This document shows positions 1 through 5,969 of a DNA stretch of 7,161 nucleotides, piece after piece. The translations under genes were made by a program, and so were the position numbers. The stretch's first letter is position 1. Each line of letters begins with the position of its first letter. The stretch is taken from the NCBI GenBank assembly GCA_030591305.1, contig JAUVBI010000164.1, positions 1-7,161 on the forward strand. Reading direction: 5' to 3'. The DNA is from Pseudomonadota bacterium (GTDB lineage Bacteria; Pseudomonadota; Gammaproteobacteria; Pseudomonadales; Halieaceae). A model generated the notes under the pieces. The model had not been told where the DNA came from and ran no database searches. It was given only the letters and a program-made list of their open reading frames with translations.

Positions 1-1
1 G

Positions 2-1204
2 GAAGTCGACACCAAAAGCCGTACCGCCCTGATTGAAGGCGGGATGCTGGGCCCAGACCTGGAGGCCGGGCTCAAAGAATACGGTTACACCCTGCGCCAT
101 TTCCCCCAGAGTTTCCGCTTCTCCACCCTGGGCGGCTGGATTGCCACCCGGGCCGGCGGACATTTCGCCACCCTGTACACGCACATAGATGACTTTGTCG
201 AATCAACCCGCGTTGTGACACCCAGCGGTGTTATGGAAAGCCGCCGGCTCCCGGGCTCGGGCGCAGGCCCTTCACCCGATAGATTCGTCATAGGTTCAGA
301 GGGAACCCTGGGCGTTATCACCCAGGCCTGGGTTCGCCTGCAACAGCGGCCAATATGGAAGGTATCGGCAACGGTAACATTCAACACCCTGCAGCAAGGT
401 GTAGAGGCGGTACGGCTTATTTCCCAGGCGGGCCTGTTTCCCAGCAATTGCCGTTTACTGGATGAGATGGAAGTTCAGTGGAATGGCCTTGCGAATAAAG
501 CCTGCGCCATGTTGGTGTTGGGTTTTGAATCAGCAGATCACCCAGTCAATGCATGGATGGATAGAGCACTGGAAATAGCCTCCAATGAGGGCGGCGAATA
601 CCAGAGCGAGGATGTGGTCTATGCTTCGGAAAAAGCGTCTCCCGAGAAAAACCCTGAAACCGGGGCCGACACCTGGCGCAATGCGTTTATCCGCATGCCC
701 TACTACAGGAACAAACTCATAGGCCGGGGTATCATTGCGGATACCTTTGAGACAGCAATTACCTGGGATAAATTTGAGTCCCTGTACACTGGCGTAAAAG
801 CGGGAATTCAAAAGGCCATTGTTGAACTTACCGGTGCCGAGGGCATGGTTTCCTGCCGCTTCACCCATATCTACCCCGACGGCCCCGCGCCCTATTTCAC
901 CTTTTTCCTTGTGGGGGACACCACAGGCGACTTGCAAGAGGTGCTGAACAAGTGGCGCACTATTAAAGCGGTGGCCAATGATCTCGTGATATCGCTGGGC
1001 GGAACGGCAACGCATCACCATGCTATCGGCCGCGACCATCGCTCGGGCTATGAAAAACAGACATCCGATTTATTTCGCCACGCCTTTGCCGCTGCTAAAG
1101 CCGCACTGGACCCGGAGGGCATTTTTAATCCCGGCGTATTAATTGACCCGCAAGGTAAGAAGGTTGGAATTACCGGCATTATGAAGAGCGAGGCGGAAAA
1201 CTAA
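2..1204 (+). CDS. FAD-binding oxidase, alkylglycerone-phosphate synthase-like (5' partial)
   Basis: The reading frame is open from base 2, so the N-terminal part lies outside the window; the Met codon at 44 is internal. Residue numbers here count from that Met. Visible are the second half of the FAD_binding_4 (PCMH-type) domain, with the AGPS-like segment FSTLGGWIATRAGG (26-39), VVTPSG (57-62) and IGSEGTLGVIT (83-93), followed by the FAD-oxidase C-terminal domain. CRLLDE (136-141), CRFTHIYPDG (271-280) and the histidine triplet HHH (324-326) align by eye with AGPS substrate and active-site segments, including its two arginines and His-His pair. The C-terminal LDPEGIFNPG (355-364) is typical of the superfamily. 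AGPS replaces the acyl chain of acyl-DHAP with a fatty alcohol, making the ether bond, with FAD as a non-redox catalyst. Bacterial homologues are often annotated only as FAD-linked oxidases, so the true reaction is uncertain. It converges on the GMC gene across a 375-base gap. Confidence 0.88.
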   Translation, partial: EVDTKSRTALIEGGMLGPDLEAGLKEYGYTLRHFPQSFRFSTLGGWIATRAGGHFATLYTHIDDFVESTRVVTPSGVMESRRLPGSGAGPSPDRFVIGSEGTLGVITQAWVRLQQRPIWKVSATVTFNTLQQGVEAVRLISQAGLFPSNCRLLDEMEVQWNGLANKACAMLVLGFESADHPVNAWMDRALEIASNEGGEYQSEDVVYASEKASPEKNPETGADTWRNAFIRMPYYRNKLIGRGIIADTFETAITWDKFESLYTGVKAGIQKAIVELTGAEGMVSCRFTHIYPDGPAPYFTFFLVGDTTGDLQEVLNKWRTIKAVANDLVISLGGTATHHHAIGRDHRSGYEKQTSDLFRHAFAAAKAALDPEGIFNPGVLIDPQGKKVGITGIMKSEAEN

Positions 1205-1223
1205 AAGCGAGGAGCGCTGTTTT
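1203..1223 (+). terminator. weak candidate hairpin after the AGPS-like gene
   Basis: AGCG (1206-1209) can pair with CGCT (1215-1218) around a 5-base loop. After one bulged G (1219), AAA (1203-1205) can pair with TTT (1220-1222), leaving a short T run. The stem is short and interrupted, so it is at best a weak intrinsic terminator. The loop also contains part of a purine-rich GAGGAG (1209-1214) that looks like a ribosome binding site. Confidence 0.2.
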
Positions 1224-1579
1224 GCCTAGAGAAATTACCACTGCAACTTTCCATAGCAGCCACTGCACTCACCTATGGGTTAACGTTGGTAACCAGAAAC
1301 ATGGGCGACTTCGAGACCAGCGGTGTCAGTCTCCTCAATCCTTTTACAGAGTATTAAAAAACCCCGATTGCCGAGTTTAGATGGCGACACATCAGAGCTT
1401 CGACTAAAGCTTCACTGTCATCCAGCCCGCGCAGCTGTGCTGCTGTTGAGTGATCTCCAAAACTCATGCCACGTTTTGTCCTCACACTACCTTAACCAAC
1501 CTGGAAGTATAGCGGTATATTCATCGTAATTAATACCCCACCGCTTCGTCACTGCAAGCCTAGTCCAGGGTCGATATAA
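1205..1579. other. 375-base convergent intergenic region, no convincing gene
   Basis: The region lies between the 3' ends of the AGPS-like gene and the GMC gene. I find no strong terminator, tRNA or large inverted repeat. Small structures seen are CCATAG/CTATGG (1251-1256 with 1273-1278, 16-base loop) and GCAGC-TGT-GCTGC near 1430-1442, neither followed by a T run. One 52-codon frame (1222-1380) starts with TTG, 7 bases after GAGGAG. Its predicted peptide, beginning MPREITTATF, matches no family I recognise. A GTG-initiated 68-codon frame (1323-1529) overlaps it with no ribosome binding site. The gap may hold the remnant of a gene that once followed the AGPS-like gene. Confidence 0.5.
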
Positions 1580-3187
1580 CTATATGCCGATCATCTGTGC
1601 ACCCCGTTCTGCGATCATTACGGTCGGTGCGTGAATGTTGCTGCCAGTAATAGTAGGCATTATAGATGAATCAATAACCCTGAGATTATTGACACCATGG
1701 ACACGCAGTTGGGCGTCTACGACGGCCATGGCATCACTCCCCATCTTGCAGGAACCCGCCGTGTGGTAGACGGTCTCAATCCTCTCACGCAAAAACTGGC
1801 GAATTTGCTCATCGCTCTGAACTCCCTCACCCGGCGCCTCTTCCATTCCATGAAAGGGCACAAGCGCATCCTGCTGTAATATCTGCCGCCCTATTTTGAC
1901 GCCCTTAACCAGCGCTTCCAGCTCCTCATTCTCCGCGAAATAGTTCGCCTCGATCTCAGGCGCAGCAAAGGGGTCGGCGCTTTGCAGTAATACCCTGCCC
2001 CGGCTCTTTGGACGAATGTGGCATATGTGCAAAACATAGCCGCTGCGCAGGGACATGGCCATACCCTTTCCGTGGGGATTCATACGCATGGCGGCAAACT
2101 GAAGTTGCAAATCGGGAATATCCAGGCTGGGGTCGGATTTAATGAAGCCACCACAATCAGTTGGCGTGAACCGGAAGGGCGTGCCTCGGTTAAACATGGC
2201 AAAGAGAAACCGAAAGAATTGCCTGCTGGGAATAGCACTCAGGCAGGAATTACTTTTATCCCGGCAGCGCAGCATGATGTCGGGATGATCCTGCAGGTTT
2301 TCACCTACGCCCGGTAGATTGTGCACCAAGGGAATACCAAACTTGTTCAGTTCATCGACAGGCCCCACGCCCGAGAGCTTTAACAACTGTGGGGAGTTAA
2401 TGACACCCGCACTGAGAATAACCTCTCTTCCCGCCTTCAGAGTCAACAGTTGGCTGCGATCACCCCCTGAATAATACTCAATACCCACGGCCGTTTTACC
2501 TTCAAATAACACCCTGGCCACATGCGCTTCGGTAATCACCGTTAAATTTTCCCGGTGCATTACATCATCCAGGAAGGCTGCTCCTGAGTTGCAGCGGCCA
2601 CCACTCTCGGTCTGCGTAACCTGAAAATAGCCACAGCCCTCCTGGTTGGCGCCATTCATATCGTCATTCAGCGGGAACCCCGCCTGCTGGCAGGCCTCGA
2701 TGAATGCATCACTGACAGGAAAGTGAAAAGTGGTATCCAATACATCCATGGAACCCTGATCGCCATGGTAACTGTCTGCCCCCCTTCCATAGCGCTCCGA
2801 TTTTCTGAAAGCGGGCAATACCGACTGGTAGTCCCAACCCTCGTTTCCCAACTCCGCCCAGTGATTGTAATCCCAGGGGCTTCCCCGGGTGTAGATCATG
2901 GCGTTAATTGAGCTGGAACCACCCAGACCTCTACCCCGGGGCCAGAAGAAAGGCCTGTTGCCAGTAGTTGCCTCGGGGCGAGTGTAATACTTCCAGTTAT
3001 ACTTCTTGTTGTTCATCAGGTATAGCATATTGACAGGGTTACAGTTTCGCACCCAGAATGTGCGATCTGTGGCACCTGCTTCAACCAGGCACACAGATAT
3101 TAGTGGGTTCTCTGACAGGCGATTCGCCAACAAACAACCGGCAGAACCGCCGCCAACAATAATGTAATCAAACAGGCTTTTAACCAT
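1580..3187 (-). CDS. GMC-family FAD-dependent alcohol dehydrogenase/oxidoreductase
   Basis: A full-length 535-residue GMC flavoprotein, the usual size for choline dehydrogenase (BetA) and AlkJ-type alcohol dehydrogenases. The N-terminal dinucleotide fold is clear: FDYIIVGGGSAG with the glycine motif at 12-17 and the ADP-ribose-binding Glu36 in LVEAG. GMC signature 1 is RGRGLGGSSSINAM (84-97) and signature 2 is SAGVINSPQLLKLSG (259-273). The C-terminal catalytic part has YHTAGSCKMG with His475, and TGSNIHAPTVMIAERG, where Asn517 aligns with the second active-site residue. There is no signal peptide, so it is cytoplasmic or peripheral. Family members oxidise primary or secondary alcohols with FAD, passing electrons to quinone or oxygen. 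Its start ATG overlaps the stop of the upstream SDR (ATGGTTAA), implying one mRNA and coupled translation. Substrate is unknown; the resemblance to AlkJ/BetA suggests a hydrophobic or aliphatic alcohol, but that is inference. Confidence 0.95.
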   Translation of the reverse strand: MVKSLFDYIIVGGGSAGCLLANRLSENPLISVCLVEAGATDRTFWVRNCNPVNMLYLMNNKKYNWKYYTRPEATTGNRPFFWPRGRGLGGSSSINAMIYTRGSPWDYNHWAELGNEGWDYQSVLPAFRKSERYGRGADSYHGDQGSMDVLDTTFHFPVSDAFIEACQQAGFPLNDDMNGANQEGCGYFQVTQTESGGRCNSGAAFLDDVMHRENLTVITEAHVARVLFEGKTAVGIEYYSGGDRSQLLTLKAGREVILSAGVINSPQLLKLSGVGPVDELNKFGIPLVHNLPGVGENLQDHPDIMLRCRDKSNSCLSAIPSRQFFRFLFAMFNRGTPFRFTPTDCGGFIKSDPSLDIPDLQLQFAAMRMNPHGKGMAMSLRSGYVLHICHIRPKSRGRVLLQSADPFAAPEIEANYFAENEELEALVKGVKIGRQILQQDALVPFHGMEEAPGEGVQSDEQIRQFLRERIETVYHTAGSCKMGSDAMAVVDAQLRVHGVNNLRVIDSSIMPTITGSNIHAPTVMIAERGAQMIGI

Positions 3188-3980
3188 TAGATGTGCCGCC
3201 CAGAATAATTTTGTCCGTCTTTCTACGCACTAAACCAGGGAACCAGCGGGTGAGACGCCAGACCATGCGCGCCCTGAATCCTGGAATAATATAGAAGTCG
3301 CCTTTTTCCAGACCTGCAAATATTTCTTTGCAGGCAGCATCCAGGTCCAGGGTGCCGGCAACCTGCTTTAGCTCATTGGTGATGGGATCCATAGTTTTGA
3401 GTTCTTCCTCCACCATGGGAGTCATAATCTCACCGGGGCAGATAACTGATACTTCAATTCCGCGGGCGATAACGTCCATTCGCACCGCGCCGGCAAGGCC
3501 CACCACACCAAACTTGGAGGCGCTGTAGGCAGCATAGGTGTAGTTGGGCACAACACCCGCCAGAGAGGCTACAAAGGCCAGGCGACTACCACGACCCATA
3601 TGGGGCAACACCGCAGCGGCGAAGTTACGGCTGCCAATCAGGTTGATAGTGATCACCCGGTTAAACTCTTCTGATGACAACTCCAGAAAGGGCTTCGAGG
3701 CTTGTATGCCGGCGCAGTTAATTGCCAGCTCGGGCGCGCCGATGTTTGCAGTCGCTTGTTCTGCCGCTTCGCTTACCGCCTGTGAGTCACAGATATCGAG
3801 CTCGTGAAAGGCAAGCGCCTCAGCACCAACAAGTTGAGTTAACTCCCCGCGAACTTCCTCGCTGATGCGAAGATCGAAGATCGCTATTTTTGCGCCATCA
3901 CCGGCGAATTTTTTGGCGAAGTAGAGACCGATACCGCTGCCGCCACCGCTGATATAGATTGTATTCCACTTGCTCTTCAT
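3180..3980 (-). CDS. SDR-family NAD(P)-dependent oxidoreductase (NAD-type)
   Basis: A classical short-chain dehydrogenase of 266 residues, numbered from the ATG at 3980. It has the nucleotide-binding SGGGSGIG (11-18, Ser in place of the usual Thr), Asp36 after the second beta strand (IFDLR), which favours NAD(H), NCAG (88-91), and a catalytic tetrad of Asn113, Ser139, Tyr152 and Lys156 (YSASK). The last 35 residues are rich in Arg, Trp and hydrophobics (MVWRLTRWFPGLVRRK), like the membrane-contacting tail of 3-ketodihydrosphingosine reductase-like SDRs. The second SDR in this window has a matching tail. A GTG at 3989 is in frame, but the ATG is preferred because AGAG sits 8-9 bases upstream of it, whereas the GTG has no properly spaced site. 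It is first in a pair with the GMC gene and diverges from the AraC regulator. Likely role: oxidation or reduction of a hydroxy/keto group on a lipid-like molecule; the substrate is unknown. Confidence 0.93.
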   Translation of the reverse strand: MKSKWNTIYISGGGSGIGLYFAKKFAGDGAKIAIFDLRISEEVRGELTQLVGAEALAFHELDICDSQAVSEAAEQATANIGAPELAINCAGIQASKPFLELSSEEFNRVITINLIGSRNFAAAVLPHMGRGSRLAFVASLAGVVPNYTYAAYSASKFGVVGLAGAVRMDVIARGIEVSVICPGEIMTPMVEEELKTMDPITNELKQVAGTLDLDAACKEIFAGLEKGDFYIIPGFRARMVWRLTRWFPGLVRRKTDKIILGGTSNG

Positions 3981-4007
3981 GCCGATCACTCTACCCGGTT
4001 AATTTGG

Positions 4008-4035
4008 GCTATAGATTACCCATTCAGGACAACAA
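4008..4035 (-). promoter_or_regulatory. weak candidate promoter for the SDR-GMC pair
   Basis: Read on the minus strand, TTGTTG (4035-4030) is followed after 16 bases by TATAGC (4013-4008). Each is a partial match to the sigma70 -35 and -10 consensus. Transcription would begin near 4000 and leave a leader of about 20 bases before the ATG at 3980. The weak -35 would fit a promoter that depends on an activator. This is a by-eye match only. Confidence 0.3.
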
Positions 4036-4090
4036 TAGCTTGAGAAATGACGACACTGAGTTGCTAATCAACGTCAATTTTAGCTTGACA
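4036..4090 (+). repeat. imperfect direct repeat, candidate AraC operator half-sites
   Basis: TAGCTTGAGA (4036-4045) and TAGCTTGACA (4081-4090) differ at one base and lie 45 bases apart start to start, in the same orientation. The first abuts the weak minus-strand -35; the second covers the plus-strand -35. AraC-family proteins often bind direct repeats, and this placement would suit activation of the SDR-GMC arm and repression of the regulator's own promoter. A 9-of-10 match within about 150 bases can also arise by chance. Confidence 0.25.
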
Positions 4091-4112
4091 CAGACAGTCC
4101 AATACTTAATAT
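4085..4112 (+). promoter_or_regulatory. sigma70-like promoter for the AraC regulator and second SDR
   Basis: A perfect TTGACA (-35, 4085-4090) is followed after 16 bases by TAATAT (-10, 4107-4112, 4 of 6 consensus matches) in AT-rich DNA. The predicted start near 4119 gives a short leader before the ATG at 4142. No strong Shine-Dalgarno precedes that ATG, only a purine-rich AAAAAGTAGATAA stretch. Confidence 0.55.
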
Positions 4113-4141
4113 TTAACGACAGGCTAATAAAAAGTAGATAA

Positions 4142-5155
4142 ATGCTGATGGCTGATTATATGGTTCGGGCTTCCTCCCTGCACGGCATGCGTCCGACGAT
4201 AGAAGAACAAGGTGGAAACGCCGACGCATTACTGAAACAGGTGGGGCTCTCGGATGCCGAGTTAGACCCCGAGTCGTGGATATCCTATCGCAGATTCCTA
4301 CAACTGCTGGAGAACGCAGCGCTGTCTACTGGCTGCCCGCACTTCGGCCTGGAACTGTCGCGACATCAAGATATTGGTATCCTGGGTACACTGGGTTTCA
4401 TCATCCAGCAGGCACCGGACCTGCGCACGGCGCTGCGTGAGCTGACAACACACTTTTCCCATCACAACCAGGGCGCCGATGTGTCACTAAGTGTAGACGG
4501 CAGCATTGCCCAGTGGCGTTTTACCTGTAAATTAGAAGGTAAAGTACCTATCTCGCAACAGACAGACCTGGTTACTGGCATTGGCGTGGGCCTGATTCGG
4601 CTATTGCTTAACCCGAGCTGGTCGCCGAGTGCTGTCTACTTTTCTCATGCACCCCCACAAGACCTGAAGCCCTACAAAAAGTACTTTAACTGTCCGGTCT
4701 TTTTTAACTGGGATTCCTCCTACACGACATTCGACGCTGCCATTCTGGATAGTCCCATTAGCGAATCCAACCCACAGCTGCATCGAGTGCTGCAAGAACA
4801 TCTACACATGATGCAATCCAAATTTCCAAACGATTATTGCGGACAGATTCGCTACCTGATCCAACAGGCTATGACCACCGGTGACTGCTCAATTGAGCGG
4901 GTGGCCAACTCCCTTGCCATTAATAAACGGACGCTGCAGCGGCAGTTGAAAACGCACGATACCAGCTATAAGGACCTGCTCGAAGAAGTGCGGTTCGACA
5001 TCGCCAAGGGTTACTTAATGGAATCCGGTGGGTCTCTCACGGCGCTTGCAGACATGCTGTGTTACTCGGAACTTAGCGCTTTTTCCAACGCCTTTCGCCA
5101 GCGCCACAATGTCTCTCCCCGCGAGTGGAAAAAGCAGCATGCCACAGTCATGTAA
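4142..5155 (+). CDS. AraC-family transcriptional regulator (Arabinose_bd type)
   Basis: A 337-residue regulator of usual length for the class. Residues from about 20 to 205 form an N-terminal ligand-binding/dimerisation domain of the Arabinose_bd type, with ADALLKQVGL (28-36), WISYRRFLQLLENAA (46-60) and GILGTLGFIIQQAPDLRTAL (79-98). Residues about 247-333 form the AraC DNA-binding domain. Its first helix-turn-helix is IERVANSLAINKRTLQRQLK (251-270) and its second is LTALADMLCYSELSAFSNAF (299-318), closing with the conserved RHNVSPREWKK. Proteins of this class usually sense small hydrophobic or amino-acid-like ligands and activate neighbouring catabolic genes. It diverges from the SDR-GMC pair and overlaps the second SDR, so control of both arms is the simplest reading. 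The start could instead be the in-frame ATG at 4148 or 4160, since none has a clear ribosome binding site. Confidence 0.93.
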   Translation: MLMADYMVRASSLHGMRPTIEEQGGNADALLKQVGLSDAELDPESWISYRRFLQLLENAALSTGCPHFGLELSRHQDIGILGTLGFIIQQAPDLRTALRELTTHFSHHNQGADVSLSVDGSIAQWRFTCKLEGKVPISQQTDLVTGIGVGLIRLLLNPSWSPSAVYFSHAPPQDLKPYKKYFNCPVFFNWDSSYTTFDAAILDSPISESNPQLHRVLQEHLHMMQSKFPNDYCGQIRYLIQQAMTTGDCSIERVANSLAINKRTLQRQLKTHDTSYKDLLEEVRFDIAKGYLMESGGSLTALADMLCYSELSAFSNAFRQRHNVSPREWKKQHATVM

Positions 5156-5969
5156 ACAACGCGTCTACATCACGGGCGGCTCCAGTGGTATTGGCCTCAG
5201 CCTCGCTAAACTGTATACACAAAACGGCGACGATGTCATTTTACTGGCACGCAACCAGGACAAGCTGAATGACGCCGCCGAGCTGTGTAGAGCCGAGACA
5301 CTGAGTGACAGTCAAGTTGTTGCGGGTGTTTCACTGGACATATCTAAATTCGATACGCTACAAGTGGAGATGGGCGCTATCACGGACGACTACGGCCAGC
5401 CCGATCTGTTGATTCTCAGTGCGGGTGTTGCCGGCAATAAAACCTTCCTGAATATGGGTTCAGAGCAGTTCGACTCGATGATGGCGCTTAACTTTTCTGC
5501 CAGCAGGGAAATGGCACGCTGTGTACTGCCGACAATGCTTGAACGGGGTCACGGCCAGATTGCCTTTATTTCATCCATGGTTGGCCTGATGGGCGTGTAC
5601 GGATACAGCGCCTATTGTGCGTCAAAATATGCCGTCACCGGGTTTGTGATGGCCCTGCAACAGGAACTGTACGGCACTGGTGTCTGCGCAACCCTGGTTT
5701 GCCCCTCGGAAGTCGCAACACCCATGATAGCGGCAGAAGCCGGTTCAGTATTACCACAAACCCGGCTTCTCAAAGATCTGGGCGGCACTTTATCGCCCGA
5801 AAAAGCTGCCGATATTATCTTCAAGGGTATCGGAAAGAGAAAGTCGGTTGTAAAGACAGGTTTTGTCGCCCACCTTTTCGATTTTACCAACCGCGTATTT
5901 CCGTGGCTGTATCGCAAAATTACTCAGATTATTATTTGGTATGCCTCCAGAAACAGGACTATGCATTAA
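5139..5969 (+). CDS. SDR-family oxidoreductase, 3-ketodihydrosphingosine reductase-like (NADP-type)
   Basis: A 276-residue short-chain dehydrogenase. The chosen ATG (5139) has GGA about 9 bases upstream and begins 10 residues before ITGGSSGIG, as expected. The frame stays open back to 5028 and beyond, but that stretch overlaps the AraC DNA-binding domain and encodes no SDR-like sequence. Motifs are TGGSSGIG (12-19), Arg38 in LLARN (favours NADP(H)), SAG (94-96, a variant of NNAG), Asn118, Ser146, Tyr159 and Lys163 (YCASK). The middle (IAFISSMVGLMGVYGYSAY) and the hydrophobic tail (FPWLYRKITQIIIWYAS) resemble 3-ketodihydrosphingosine reductase-type SDRs, which sit at membranes and reduce long-chain keto groups with NADPH. 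The actual substrate is unknown; sphingolipid synthesis is not implied, as no serine palmitoyltransferase is in view. It overlaps the AraC gene by 17 bases and the convergent VOC-SRPBCC gene by 11. Confidence 0.92.
   Translation: MPQSCKQRVYITGGSSGIGLSLAKLYTQNGDDVILLARNQDKLNDAAELCRAETLSDSQVVAGVSLDISKFDTLQVEMGAITDDYGQPDLLILSAGVAGNKTFLNMGSEQFDSMMALNFSASREMARCVLPTMLERGHGQIAFISSMVGLMGVYGYSAYCASKYAVTGFVMALQQELYGTGVCATLVCPSEVATPMIAAEAGSVLPQTRLLKDLGGTLSPEKAADIIFKGIGKRKSVVKTGFVAHLFDFTNRVFPWLYRKITQIIIWYASRNRTMH

Noticed and set aside
530..1039. Long minus-strand open frame (169 codons) opposite the AGPS-like gene
   Set aside because: It lies fully antisense to a clearly conserved coding region and encodes no recognisable motif.
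1251..1278. CCATAG/CTATGG inverted repeat as a bidirectional terminator
   Set aside because: Six-base AT-containing stem, 16-base loop and no following T run on either strand.
1323..1529. 68-codon GTG-started frame in the intergenic gap
   Set aside because: No ribosome binding site or recognisable protein features; low-complexity, Leu/Ser-rich product. Mentioned only within the gap entry.
4048..4076. TGACG...CGTCA and GTTG...CAAC inverted repeats in the divergent region
   Set aside because: Their centres do not coincide and the arms are only 4-5 bases, so they do not form a convincing operator.
4072..4077. Minus-strand TTGACG as a -35 element for the SDR-GMC pair
   Set aside because: No acceptable -10 hexamer lies 16-18 bases downstream on that strand.
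5028..5138. Upstream extension of the second SDR to an ATG at 5028 (or 5109)
   Set aside because: The extra residues overlap the AraC DNA-binding domain, look unlike an SDR N-terminus, and a better-spaced start exists at 5139.
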